A stretch of DNA of 64,000 bases from Candidatus Paracaedibacteraceae bacterium (GTDB lineage: Bacteria > Pseudomonadota > Alphaproteobacteria > Paracaedibacterales > Paracaedibacteraceae), in contig JAIBEV010000146.1 in the NCBI GenBank assembly GCA_019459505.1, positions 1 through 64,000 of the forward strand, given 5' to 3'. Both the position numbers and the translations under genes were made by a program. Below are positions 33,954 to 43,696 of the stretch, one piece after another. The first letter of the stretch is position 1, and each line of letters begins with the position of its first letter. The notes beneath the pieces were generated by a model, which had not been told where the DNA came from, ran no database searches, and was given only the letters and a program-made list of their open reading frames with translations.

Positions 33954-35873
33954 TTATATTGAAGGTAAAGATGGTCCAGCATTGATAACTTTATCGATAT
34001 AGGTTTCTGTTAATCCAAAAATATTGCTGAAGCCAGATATAAAGAACTTTAAATAAGTGGGATGAATGGGACCATTTCCTTTATATTCATGGACATTAAA
34101 GGTAGCTTGGCGATAATCATTATCCTCAAAAAATAATTTATTCTTGTGATTAACTGAGAAGCGCCAAGTACTCCCATTCCCAACCGTATTAGGTTTTCCT
34201 TGAAAGCCAAGTTGAGAAAGATGAGAGATAAGGTTAGTCCAGGTGGAACGATGGCTAGGCCGATAAATATTTTCCTTAAGATAGGTACATAATTCTTTCT
34301 CATACGATGATACTTCTTGCACAGATGTATTGTCAGTAGTGATTTTTTGTTTCTTCTTAGTTTGATGATAGGCATGAACTTTTTTAAAATATTCTGTATC
34401 AAACATAAATTCTTCTTCTTCTAATTGTTCTCGATCCATTGGTTCGGCTGTTTGAGGAAGCTCCTCTATGGGTAATTTGACTTTTTGAAGATTTTCTTCC
34501 TGTAAGGGCTCTTCTCTTGCAGGTTCTATTTTTTCTTCTCTTTCTAAGAGGGGGTCAACGGAAGTCTCATGAGCAAGGTTTACTGTGGAGCCTTTATCAA
34601 ACGGAGAGAAACGGCGCTGTGTTTGAGCCTTTAATTGGTTGTAAAGCTCTAAGGCGGTATTGAATTCTTTTTCTAAATTTATACCATCAAAAATTCTTCC
34701 TGATAAACCTAGCTCTTTTCTAATCGCTTCAACCATTTTATAATTGTTAGTGAGGCCTCCAAAAAGCTGAGAATACTTATATTTTAAATTGGAATCAAAG
34801 GAGGAGAGGGGTGATTTTTCCTTTTTACCTCTATTTGGTAAGATATCAAGTGAATTCGCTTGGGCCAATTCTGCAATAGCCTTTCCATGAATTACTGAGA
34901 ATAATGCAGGGTAATTCTCATAAAAATAAGCATTAAGTTTATTAATTGGAGAGTACAATTTTTCTAATACCAAATTCATGCCTTCCCTTCCTCTGTTAAA
35001 TGATTTTGGAAGATTTTTAACCTTAGGAGTTACAAAGGTGTTGGTCACGTTGGGAAGTGCTTTATTTAGATCGTTAAAGCACTCTTGTAATAGATAATAG
35101 AAATTTTCTCGAGTATTTAGACACACAGAGCCACCGTCATCTAATTGTGAAGAAAGAGAGAAGGGATTTTCCTGTAAGGCATTTATTTTATTGCCTAAAA
35201 ATTTTAATTGGTCTTGAATAAGCTTTTTAATAGCGACGGCTTTATTATGTTGGTAGGAAGAAAGAGAATAAGTTGGAAAAATTGTTTTTTTAAAGACTGT
35301 AACAATATCGATCCAATATTGAAATTCTCTTAAGATATTAAATTGTTGAGCAAGTTCGGCCACCGGATGGTAAAGCAATAAATCGGAGGAGGGAAAGAAT
35401 TTTTCTTTATCAGCGGTACCCAGTTTAAGGCTAGTAAAGATTAACTGGCTAAGCTCCGACTGTTTAAGAAGAGTCGAGCGTATCAACGTTTTACTTGTAA
35501 GTAAGAATGTTAACGTACTATTCAGTTGATGAAACATGGTTTGAGCAGCATGAGCTTGGATATCCAAGAATGTTTCTCTGGATACGAGTTGGGTATCAGC
35601 ATCCAAGGATAAATTCTTCCTGAGAGTTTGGGAAAGTGCTTGAAATTTGGGTGAAGTTGGAGTAGAGACGGGGAATTCTGAAGAAGGAAAAATTGGCAGA
35701 GAAGACGATGAGGGAACATTAGTCTCAGGAGAGGACGTCAGTTTCGCAAAAAAACTTTGGCTTCTTAACCCCTTATTAATTGTCTCGTGTTGTTGTTCTA
35801 GAGTTAAATAATCGGAAGCAGACAGGGAAGAAACACATAAACTTAAGCTTAAACTCCAACAACGAATATTCAT
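33954..35873 (-). CDS. secreted protein of unknown function with a possible HicA-like C-terminal domain
   Basis: A 639-residue exported protein. ATG 35873 has GAGGA upstream and the signal peptide ends at SLSA/SDY. The long middle is helical and without known motifs. Residues about 440-480 are a Glu-rich low-complexity stretch. The last 110 residues change character: STWTNLISHLSQLGFQ, then VGNGSTWRFSV, then FNVHEYKG and PTYLKFFISGFSNIFGL. This order (helix, G-S-x-W strand, strand with HE..KG, final helix ending GL) follows the dsRBD-like fold of HicA mRNA interferases, with the catalytic GSH replaced by GST. I infer a HicA-like fold, perhaps nucleic-acid binding without cleavage. The rest is unrecognised. 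Confidence 0.72.
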   Translation of the reverse strand: MNIRCWSLSLSLCVSSLSASDYLTLEQQHETINKGLRSQSFFAKLTSSPETNVPSSSSLPIFPSSEFPVSTPTSPKFQALSQTLRKNLSLDADTQLVSRETFLDIQAHAAQTMFHQLNSTLTFLLTSKTLIRSTLLKQSELSQLIFTSLKLGTADKEKFFPSSDLLLYHPVAELAQQFNILREFQYWIDIVTVFKKTIFPTYSLSSYQHNKAVAIKKLIQDQLKFLGNKINALQENPFSLSSQLDDGGSVCLNTRENFYYLLQECFNDLNKALPNVTNTFVTPKVKNLPKSFNRGREGMNLVLEKLYSPINKLNAYFYENYPALFSVIHGKAIAELAQANSLDILPNRGKKEKSPLSSFDSNLKYKYSQLFGGLTNNYKMVEAIRKELGLSGRIFDGINLEKEFNTALELYNQLKAQTQRRFSPFDKGSTVNLAHETSVDPLLEREEKIEPAREEPLQEENLQKVKLPIEELPQTAEPMDREQLEEEEFMFDTEYFKKVHAYHQTKKKQKITTDNTSVQEVSSYEKELCTYLKENIYRPSHRSTWTNLISHLSQLGFQGKPNTVGNGSTWRFSVNHKNKLFFEDNDYRQATFNVHEYKGNGPIHPTYLKFFISGFSNIFGLTETYIDKVINAGPSLPSI

Positions 35874-36028
35874 TTTATCCTCATAGGTATTTAGTAAAAA
35901 TTAAATTAAATTTATTTAATTAGTGTTTTATTTTATTTTGAATATTAATAATATTCAGTATATAGGAAATATTTAATCATCTTACAAGGTATTTTCACGT
36001 TTTCTCACTTTTTGATTCATGGTAGTAA

Positions 36029-36292
36029 AATTATAAAAACTGTTTTGGCTTCACATTTCTATATATTGCCCTAAGAGCGCCCTCTTCAGAGGCCCGGCGA
36101 TCAAAAGACAACCGTTACTTCACAGAAAAATTAAATTCCATTCAGCAGTATCTAAACCATTTGCATAGCTTTCTTCCCCCTCATCAAGAATATTCGCAGA
36201 ACCTTAATGAATCCATATTTAAGATTTTATTGAAAACTGAAGACTATAGAAATGGTTTATTTAAAGAAACATATCCCTGGTTTTTTAGATAA
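36029..36292 (+). pseudogene. remnant of a protein-coding gene, no start codon
   Basis: In the 537-bp gap between two minus-strand genes, one plus-strand frame is open for 87 codons but has no ATG, GTG or TTG with a binding site. From about 36090 it reads like real protein: SSEARRSKDNRYFTEKL, then IQQYLNHLHSFLPPHQEYSQ, ending ETYPWFFR. The amphipathic helices and aromatic-rich end resemble the large secreted proteins of this window in style only. It is probably the 3' end of a lost gene. The rest of 35874-36410 is AT-rich with nothing identified apart from the terminator at 36362-36391. Confidence 0.4.
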
Positions 36293-36361
36293 GTCTTTGA
36301 AAATAATTTAATGATTGTCTGTACACGGGAGGTAAGTTGTCTCTATACTTCCGCTTGAAAT

Positions 36362-36391
36362 AAAAAAGGTTCTCTTTATATAAAGAGAACC
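36362..36391 (-). terminator. Rho-independent terminator of the cyclase operon
   Basis: A perfect 24-base palindrome, GGTTCTCTTTAT-ATAAAGAGAACC (36368-36391), followed on the minus strand by TTTTTT (36367-36362). It lies 19 bases after the cyclase stop. Confidence 0.88.
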
Positions 36392-36410
36392 AAAGCCTTA
36401 TTTAAAGGTT

Positions 36411-38648
36411 TTATTTTTGCGTCATATGGACACTGCCATCCCACTCTTTAGGAGGGGGATTCTCTAAGTATTCTCGACAACGCTCAGCATAAATCTGGAG
36501 GGTCAGATCCACATTATTGATTGGTGTAATAGACTCAAAGAGAGCTAAGGCTTCTTTCCATTGTCGGGTTAAAAATAGTTTGTAAGCTTGTTCAAACTTA
36601 GCACAGAATTCAAGCTGTTCATCGGTGGGCAGTAAGGAATTATCTTCTTTGATTTGGGCAATTAACTCATAGATTCTAACCGCTTTGTTTTTTCCTTTTA
36701 CGGCCACCCGATCGAGGGGACGCATTAAAAATGAATCTTTTACCCGATCATAAACATCTTCACTGACGATAATTTGAGTTCCGTAATATTTATTCAGTCC
36801 TTCTAAACGTGCACATAAGTTAACACTATCCCCAATAGCCGTATAATTCATGCGCTCAGAGGAGCCAATGTTTCCAATAATAACGTCCCCTAAATGTAGG
36901 CCAATTCGGGTATGAAACACAGGAAAACCAGCCCGTTTCCAAATACGGTTTAATTCTGATAAACGGTGTTGACACAACAAAGCAGCACGGCAAGCATTAT
37001 AGGCGTGATGGCGATCAGGAACAGGGGCACCCCAGAAGGCCATAATGGCATCGCCAATATACTTATCAACGGTGCCATTATTGGACATAATGAGACTTGT
37101 AAGTTCTTCGAAGTATTCAGAAAGATGGACCACGAGCTTATCAGGGCTTAAAGCTTCTGAGACAGTGGTAAAGCCCGCGATATCGGTAAACATCAGCGTC
37201 ACTTCTTTGGATTTGCCGCCAATATGGATACTCTGTTTACGGTTGATAAGCTTTCGCACTAATGCTTTTGGAATATAATAGGAAAAAGATTGCATCGTTG
37301 TTTTTAAAGAACCAATCGCATGCGACAATTCAGAAATTTCTTTAATTCTGGAGTCAATTGAAACTTTACCACTGAGATTAAGCTCTTGGATTTTTTTAGC
37401 TTCTTCAGCTAAGACAATAATAGGTTTAGAAATGCGTCGGGCTAATCCATATGCTAACATAAAGGCAATTAAAAGAATAATTAATGAATAAAGCAGCGTG
37501 TTATTTCTATTTTCCTTGATTTGCATCACGAAATCATCGAGGGGAGAGATAACAACAACTTTCCAATTGTTCTGAAACAGCTTAGGAAATTCCTCAAACG
37601 CCGCAATATACTCATTGCCTTGATAAGAAAAGTGAAGGAAGTTTTCTTTACCATTTTCATAGTCGTATTGCTTTATCGCCGTTGTTAAAACTGGATCCCC
37701 TAAATCCGTCACCGTTAAAAGTTTGTAATTATAGTCTTTCACAATAACATTCGGTTGAGACTTAGAATTGGCAACAATCTGGTTTTTTTCATCAAATACA
37801 TAGGCAACAGCATTTTTACTAATTTTAGCCTGCTTTAACACATCAGAAAAACTTTTCAAGCTAATGTCAGCCGCAAAAACCCCTTTAAAGACTCCTTTTT
37901 CATCAATAATAGATTGTGAGGCCGTAATGCCTGCTTCTCCCCGTAAGGTGGAGGCAAATACATAGATATTACTCCACTGCAGAAGTTGACTTTTAGAGGT
38001 ATTAACGTACCAGTCGCGTTTGCGGTGATCATAGCCGGTTTTTTCTCCCACACGGCTGGGTAGAGTCTCTTTGCCATCAACGATATACGTCCAAATTTCA
38101 TTAACATCCTTAACCGTTGAGTCTTTTGGTTCTACTTTGTCTTCATGACTGATAACTTTAATAACACTCGTTGCATTTTCGGGAAGCTTTGAGCCGAGGG
38201 TGACAATATAGGGAGCTACTGTTTGGGGAAGGCTGACCTCGAAGAAATATCCCTGGGGGGTGCCAAAATATAGTGTTGTTAAGTGGGAATAGGAATGTAA
38301 GGTTGAGGTAATAGAATTAATGTAATTAATATTTCTGGTTACCTTGTTTAAATCCGTATCGCTCAAAAGCGGTGTATACACATTAATGCTTGTTTCAGCT
38401 TCTTCTAATGCTTTGACAATTTTATCCTTTAAAGCCACTGAGGAGTTTTGCAAATAAATTTGGGCTTGATCAAAAATAGTTTTGGTATTGCTATAATAGG
38501 TATAGCCGATGATCAATAAAATCGATACCGAGAGAATCGCCAGAGATTCAAAGAGAATATCACTCTGTAGCTTTCTTTTCTGGGTAAAGAATTCTTTACA
38601 TTTTCCCAAAGATAACAGGTATTTTACGCTATTCCATATAGTCATCAT
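36411..38648 (-). CDS. membrane Cache-HAMP class III adenylate/guanylate cyclase
   Basis: A 745-residue receptor cyclase. TM1 is near residues 32-52 (ESLAILSVSILLIIGYTYY). A large periplasmic dCache-type sensor follows, with WYVNTSKSQLLQWSNIY and GVFAADISLKSFS typical of Cache domains. TM2 is near 385-402, then a HAMP-like linker, then a class III catalytic domain. There the metal Asp residues are in LMFTDIAGFT and KYIGDAIMAFWG. The Lys of VDKYIGD, the Thr of MNYTAIGDSVN and the Asn/Arg of VNLCARLE fit an active adenylate cyclase. The C-terminus adds a short helical stretch. ATG 38648 overlaps the stop of the TRIC-fusion gene by four bases (ATGA), so the two proteins are made together and probably work together. 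Confidence 0.92.
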   Translation of the reverse strand: MMTIWNSVKYLLSLGKCKEFFTQKRKLQSDILFESLAILSVSILLIIGYTYYSNTKTIFDQAQIYLQNSSVALKDKIVKALEEAETSINVYTPLLSDTDLNKVTRNINYINSITSTLHSYSHLTTLYFGTPQGYFFEVSLPQTVAPYIVTLGSKLPENATSVIKVISHEDKVEPKDSTVKDVNEIWTYIVDGKETLPSRVGEKTGYDHRKRDWYVNTSKSQLLQWSNIYVFASTLRGEAGITASQSIIDEKGVFKGVFAADISLKSFSDVLKQAKISKNAVAYVFDEKNQIVANSKSQPNVIVKDYNYKLLTVTDLGDPVLTTAIKQYDYENGKENFLHFSYQGNEYIAAFEEFPKLFQNNWKVVVISPLDDFVMQIKENRNNTLLYSLIILLIAFMLAYGLARRISKPIIVLAEEAKKIQELNLSGKVSIDSRIKEISELSHAIGSLKTTMQSFSYYIPKALVRKLINRKQSIHIGGKSKEVTLMFTDIAGFTTVSEALSPDKLVVHLSEYFEELTSLIMSNNGTVDKYIGDAIMAFWGAPVPDRHHAYNACRAALLCQHRLSELNRIWKRAGFPVFHTRIGLHLGDVIIGNIGSSERMNYTAIGDSVNLCARLEGLNKYYGTQIIVSEDVYDRVKDSFLMRPLDRVAVKGKNKAVRIYELIAQIKEDNSLLPTDEQLEFCAKFEQAYKLFLTRQWKEALALFESITPINNVDLTLQIYAERCREYLENPPPKEWDGSVHMTQK

Positions 38649-40204
38649 TCTGATCCACTTTTGTCTTTTTCACGGATATAAAAGATATTGGGCACACGGT
38701 AGTAATAAATCAAAATCCGCGTGATCAAGGCAGCTGCAATGGTAATGATCACAGAGATTTTAATTTTTATCGGGTCAACATCATTAACAATTGTTATCAA
38801 GTAAACGGAAAAGGCGCCTCCCCAGAAAATTGCAATTTCAGGATATAACGGCCCATGGATGGCACCTATGCGCGCCTCTTTAGCAACAATGTCTCGCAGA
38901 ATGCCGCCCCCAGCTCCGGTTAGAAAGGCAAAGAATGGACCCCATAACCATAAAGGATCAGCTTTGACAATAAGGCTCACTAAGACACCAGTTACGGTGA
39001 AAGCCGCCAAGCCGATGGCATCTGTTACCATTAAACAAACCTCAAATAGCTTGGAGGAGAAATATTTCTTTTGAGAGTATTTTTTTAAGAAATTTAAATT
39101 ATAAGAAGCAAGCTTGGTGAGGAAGAATCCACTGACAACAATAAAAATAACCAGCAGAATATAAAAACTTGCTTGCATAAACCACACAGGGTAGCGACCA
39201 AAGATTACATCTCGTAAAACCCCGCCTCCAAAAGAAGGAAGTAAGGCTAAAATAAAGGTCCCAAATAAACTTGCATTACATTTATAGGCCACAACTAAGC
39301 CGGAGAGGGCAAAAGCAATAATCCCGATAATTTCAATAAAGTAGAACCAATCTGTTTCCGTCGTCTCAAGTAATAAGACGGGGTAGAGATACCAGGATAC
39401 AATTTTAGTGTATTCAGAGCTATTCTTAATATTCTGAATGGATTTATTAATTTCCTTATATTGATCCGGGGTAATTTTCTTCTTGCTCATTAGGATATAG
39501 ATAGGGGCTTTAATGTGAAGATTTTTTTCTGCGACTTCTCGTCCCGCATTTTGGCGCCAAATGATTGTGCTACCAACAATGCGATCAGCAATAAACCCTT
39601 GAATTTTACCTGTTAACAAGAAGTTTAAATTTACGGTATCGGTATCAGAACGCACAATGATATCTTCATTTTTTGGATCATTAATGAAGTCATTAAGAAC
39701 GGGGCTGGCATATTGATATTTATCGATGACGCCAATTTTCAAATTATGCTGACGCGCATATGCTATAAATCCTTCAACATTCTCGAATTTCATTTTTGCC
39801 ATGTCGCGGCGCAAGACGAATAAGGAGTTTTCTTCAAAGCGATAGGGTTCAGAAATATAGAAATCTTTGGCTCTTTGTTCAGAGTAAAACGCCCCCATCG
39901 CATAGGCGCGGTTGCCGGTTTTTAAATCTTCTTGATGCTGTTTCCAGGAAACGGGAGTGATTTGAACTTCAAACCCCGCTTTTTTCATGATAAGTTTTTG
40001 CAGTTCAATATCTAATCCCGTCAAAGACGCTTGGTCTGACGGAATTTTTAAATACTGATAAGGATCCCAAGGATACCAACCTCCAATTAAAGTAAAATCT
40101 GAGGTAGAGTATTTAGGCTCATCTGCTTTTGTTTGAAGTATTCCCCCACTTATTATGCAAAGAGTCATCACCCAATAGATGATTATTTTTTTATAATAAA
40201 TCAT
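38645..40204 (-). CDS. fusion of periplasmic solute-binding domain and TRIC-family (UPF0126) channel
   Basis: The 519-residue protein starts with a signal sequence ([20 protein letters not shown]). A family 3 solute-binding domain follows (about residues 36-275): [33 protein letters not shown] and [16 protein letters not shown] are typical of amino-acid-binding proteins. The C-terminal 230 residues are a seven-helix UPF0126/TRIC domain built of two halves, each with GGG(V/I)LRD ([10 protein letters not shown] near 337 and GAGGGILRD near 426). TRIC proteins are trimeric cation channels. A binding domain fused to a channel suggests ligand-controlled ion flow; that role is inference. It overlaps panD by 14 bp upstream and the Cache-cyclase by 4 bp downstream. 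Confidence 0.88.
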   Translation of the reverse strand: MIYYKKIIIYWVMTLCIISGGILQTKADEPKYSTSDFTLIGGWYPWDPYQYLKIPSDQASLTGLDIELQKLIMKKAGFEVQITPVSWKQHQEDLKTGNRAYAMGAFYSEQRAKDFYISEPYRFEENSLFVLRRDMAKMKFENVEGFIAYARQHNLKIGVIDKYQYASPVLNDFINDPKNEDIIVRSDTDTVNLNFLLTGKIQGFIADRIVGSTIIWRQNAGREVAEKNLHIKAPIYILMSKKKITPDQYKEINKSIQNIKNSSEYTKIVSWYLYPVLLLETTETDWFYFIEIIGIIAFALSGLVVAYKCNASLFGTFILALLPSFGGGVLRDVIFGRYPVWFMQASFYILLVIFIVVSGFFLTKLASYNLNFLKKYSQKKYFSSKLFEVCLMVTDAIGLAAFTVTGVLVSLIVKADPLWLWGPFFAFLTGAGGGILRDIVAKEARIGAIHGPLYPEIAIFWGGAFSVYLITIVNDVDPIKIKISVIITIAAALITRILIYYYRVPNIFYIREKDKSGSE

Positions 40205-40556
40205 TTTTTAATTTATTATCCCCATCAACTAGAATAGCTTTAGGTTTAAAGTCAGCTGCCTCTTGAAGGTCCATATTGGCGTACGCAATAATGATAATAA
40301 TATCGCCGGGTGAAGCTAAGCGAGCCGCTGCACCGTTCAGACAAATTGTCCCGCTGCCGCGTTCTCCTTCAATAACATAGGTGACAAAACGCTGACCGTT
40401 GTTGACATTGACAATGTGAACTTGTTCATACAAAAATAGCCCGGCGGCATCAATTAAATCTCGATCAATCGTAATGGAGCCAATGTAATTTAGATTGGCT
40501 TCAGTCACTGTTGCTCGATGAATTTTGGTCCGCATTAAACAAACGGAAGTGCTCAT
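40191..40556 (-). CDS. panD: aspartate 1-decarboxylase (pyruvoyl enzyme)
   Basis: Makes beta-alanine for pantothenate and CoA. The self-cleavage site is intact as NYIGSITID (Gly26-Ser27), where Ser becomes the pyruvoyl group. Other family motifs are [45 protein letters not shown] and [10 protein letters not shown] use ATG 40556 with GGGAG upstream, giving 121 residues. An earlier ATG at 40601 adds 15 charged residues before the usual start. It is odd to find panD as first gene of an operon with a channel fusion and a cyclase. No other pantothenate gene is near. The overlap of 14 bp with the next gene argues for co-translation. Confidence 0.94.
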   Translation of the reverse strand: MSTSVCLMRTKIHRATVTEANLNYIGSITIDRDLIDAAGLFLYEQVHIVNVNNGQRFVTYVIEGERGSGTICLNGAAARLASPGDIIIIIAYANMDLQEAADFKPKAILVDGDNKLKNDLL

Positions 40557-40767
40557 TTTTTCTCTCTCCCTTTTCTTTATAAATTTAGTATGCTGACCCA
40601 CTTATTAAGATAGAGTTAAGGAAAAGCATGTCATATAATTTTTAAATTAATTTTACCAATGTAGCCTTTTTAATAAGGGATTTATACCCTATCAAAAGGT
40701 AGAATTTGCTTTATTCCTAATGTAAAATAAGTTAAATTTTTATTAAAATTATTAAATAGAGAGCAAT

Positions 40768-42072
40768 ATGACTTATCCGCTATCCAGCATCCTATCATGG
40801 ATGGGCCTTATGAGCTGTGCGATCGCTTCAACCAATGACTCTGCTTTATTAACAAGAATTTCTGAGCTTGAGAAAGATCTGCGAGACGTAAAGAGCCAAT
40901 TGCAACATCAGTCGGGAAAGAACTGTGAGTCTAGCGCCATTGATTTCAGATATCGAGTTGGCGGAACCGTTAAAGTTGATGCTTTTTATGATATCAATGC
41001 CAAAGGGGCTACTTATGGTTTGGACGTCGCAAGTCTTCCGCTTAAGGGTATGGATGCTAATGCAAAAAACAGACGCCATTTTAATGCGAGTATTAGTGCT
41101 TCTCGACTGTTCGCCGAAGCTAGCAAAAGCTTCAATGTCATAGATACGAAGGCTTATATTGAGCTTGATTTTGCCAAGGATGCCTTGAATGAAAGTGCGA
41201 TCACAACCTCCCTTGCGCCTCGGATTCGGCATGCTTATGTTAAAGCGGGGAATTTTCTCCTTGGTCAAACCTGGTATACCTTCCAAGATATGTCCGCTTT
41301 TACAAATACACTGGATAATTTATACGGTGGCAGTCGTCAAGCTATGGTTCGTTATACAGCTGATTTTACTAAGTCTTTAAGCTTAGCGGTAGCGGCAGAA
41401 CGCCCCAATACCGAGTATATTCTGAACGATAGTAGCCTTAATGATAACAGTAAATATGGTAAATCGCAACTTCCAGATTTTGCCACCCAATTTAAGTGGA
41501 AGCATACAAATGGCCATATGGCAATAAGCGGTGTTGTGTGTCGTTTGCAAGTGCGGGTCCCACAAAGTGTCACGGGTCTTACGTCTGACTTTAATAAAGA
41601 CCAGACAGGATGGGGCATAGGGTTTACCGGTCGCCAGAATTTTTATAAAAATATTGGTTTTATATGGCAAATTAATGGTGGTCAGGGAGCGGGCAGATAT
41701 ATTGATGATCTTAATAATCAGGCGGCTTATCTTCAATATGGTCCTGGAATTTCCCCTAAGTTTTCTGCGTTGAAAGTAATGAATTATATTGTGGGTGCTG
41801 AAATCGGATGGACATCGAAGTTATCAACGAATGTTGGAGCTAGCCTTACGCGCATCTCAAAGCCTCAGACCTCTTTACCTGTGATTCGATTTAATACGAC
41901 TCAACAGCGGTATCATCTTAATACCCTTTATAATATCCTTCCTAACAGCCAAGTTGGATTAGAGGTCATGTATTATCATCGTTGTGCCGGCTTACAAACT
42001 AAGCGCAACGGAGAAGATACGCGCATCTTAACCTCATTTATCTATAAATTTGATTCTTCTGCAAAGAATTAA
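40768..42072 (+). CDS. DcaP-like trimeric outer-membrane porin
   Basis: A 434-residue beta-barrel porin with a short signal sequence (cleavage near CAIAS) and an N-terminal coiled coil of about 30 residues (LLTRISELEKDLRDVKSQL), a feature of DcaP-family trimers. The barrel starts with FRYRVGGTVKVDAFYDI. Strands with alternating residues follow, such as HAYVKAGNFLLGQTWYTFQD, and the last strand ends ILTSFIYKF, with an aromatic near the C-terminus as outer-membrane proteins have, though six further residues follow. DcaP porins admit small, often acidic solutes. GAGAG precedes ATG 40768. It is divergent from panD with a 211-bp gap. Confidence 0.82.
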   Translation: MTYPLSSILSWMGLMSCAIASTNDSALLTRISELEKDLRDVKSQLQHQSGKNCESSAIDFRYRVGGTVKVDAFYDINAKGATYGLDVASLPLKGMDANAKNRRHFNASISASRLFAEASKSFNVIDTKAYIELDFAKDALNESAITTSLAPRIRHAYVKAGNFLLGQTWYTFQDMSAFTNTLDNLYGGSRQAMVRYTADFTKSLSLAVAAERPNTEYILNDSSLNDNSKYGKSQLPDFATQFKWKHTNGHMAISGVVCRLQVRVPQSVTGLTSDFNKDQTGWGIGFTGRQNFYKNIGFIWQINGGQGAGRYIDDLNNQAAYLQYGPGISPKFSALKVMNYIVGAEIGWTSKLSTNVGASLTRISKPQTSLPVIRFNTTQQRYHLNTLYNILPNSQVGLEVMYYHRCAGLQTKRNGEDTRILTSFIYKFDSSAKN

Positions 42073-42223
42073 ATTTATTACGGAAGTAGAGAAGGGGAGC
42101 TTGCCGACAAATGAGTTAAGGAATGATCTTCCTAAAACAGTTCTGTATGGAAGTTCTTTTCTTCTTTAATTGAAGCGATAGAACTTAATTTCTTGCAACT
42201 TTACATAGAAAAGGTGGTTTATA

Positions 42224-43509
42224 ATGCGTTTTTTCTCTTTAATGGTTGCTGGGATCTTACTTAGAAGCACTTAGTGTTTAGCTCTTGAAAGCGAGACTCT
42301 GCTGCAGTCTCAACCATCATCCATTTCCTTTCTTCACTCTCCCTCCATTGATCTAACCGATCCGTCTTTAGTGTTTATAAGTGGGAATGATCGATCCATT
42401 CATGTCATGAATTATATCACCCAGCAAGAAGTTACAAGAATTAAGGGAAGGAAGCATTTTGACTTTATGAAGTTTACCCCGGATGGACGGTATCTCCTTT
42501 TAAACTATACCTCATTTACCTCTAAAAAAATGTGTTCAGCCAGAAAAAAGATTATTCTTCTTAATACTCTTAACTGGCAACAAGAGGGAAAATTTACACT
42601 CAAGAGTAACATGCCTCTTGAAGAACTCACAATAAATTCAGATAGCCAGTCCATTTTATTAATAGATAGTAAAACGCATAATACTATTAGTATTATTAAT
42701 TTAGAAACATTGGAAATGAGAGAGATTGATGTGGGCCAGTGTCCTTGGCTTATTCAGTTAACTCCGGATAATAAGTATGCGCTCATACCTAGACGTTGGT
42801 CAGACAGCATCGGTATCATTAATCTTCAAACGTTGAAGAATGAAAAGGAGATTCAAGTGGGTAAATCTCCTGTAGCCTTACAGATGATGGCAATTATGCG
42901 CTGGTGGCAAATGAGAGGTCAAAGAGTATTAGCATTATTAATCTCCAAACTTGGAAGAAAGAGAGAAAGATATTCTACTAGAGTTTTGTCCTCCTTTTAT
43001 GCAGCTAGATCTATATAACAAGTATGCCTTTGTGGGTAATAAGGATAAGTTTATTCTCGGTCGGATTAATCTGCAAACCTGGACAAAAGAAGGAAAGAAC
43101 TTTCAAGGAGAAAAATATGTACAGGATATTTATATAGGATTAGACAGAAAATATGCTTTAATACCAGATTATAAAAAATTTCAATATTAAAATTATCAAT
43201 CTTCAAACTTGGATGATAGAAAAGGAAGCGATTGATATAAAGGTTGAAAATCCTTCTATAAGAATTTTGCAAAATACAGACTGTAGTTTGATACAAAACA
43301 AGTTTAGTAGCAATCTTACTATCCTTAACTTTCACACTTGGGAAGTGAGTCTATGGAAATTAGATTTTCATCCTTTTTATATAATAACTTTTCCCTTATC
43401 AGCAGTAGAAATGCTTAAAAAGCAAAAGCAACAAAATACTCTTTTCCGTCTACAACAGCAAAAGCGTTTAATTGATATAACAATTATGGGGTTTGAGGAG
43501 AGGAATTAA
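42224..43509 (+). pseudogene. broken YVTN-type beta-propeller surface protein gene
   Basis: ATG 42224 opens a signal peptide (MRFFSLMVAGILLRST) that is cut by an in-frame TAG at 42272. The same frame then continues to about 42890 as a repeated propeller: DRSIHVMNYITQQEVTRI, LTPDNKYALIPRR, DSIGIINLQTLKNEKEIQVG. Near 42890 it shifts, since TDDGNYALVANERSKSISI lies in another frame, and shifts again near 42950 and 43190. Each new frame picks up the theme: NKYAFVGN, RINLQTW, INLQTWMIEKEAID. Blades of about 43 residues with NKYALI and INLQTW repeats mark the YVTN/surface-antigen family. At least one nonsense and three frame changes make it a clear pseudogene. Confidence 0.82.
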
Positions 43510-43696
43510 TTTGGTTAGCGTTTTAAGAGGGAGGAATTTTGTAAAATTATTTTGGCTACTTTTATCCATTCAAGAGATTGAAAGGATTTATTTTTTTGAT
43601 ACAGAGTATTAAATATTTTTTAGCTTTGTTGTAGATTTTAAATATTAAAAATTGACGTAGTATAAAAATATTATTTAATATAATGCTAATTTAAAT
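43510..43696 (+). promoter_or_regulatory. AT-rich upstream region of the Nudix gene with a TATAAT box
   Basis: A perfect TATAAT lies at 43679-43684 and TTGACG at 43652-43657, but the 21-base spacing is too long for a standard promoter. If the TATAAT acts as a -10, the mRNA would start only a few bases before ATG 43697 and be nearly leaderless, which would agree with the absence of a ribosome binding site there. Confidence 0.3.
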
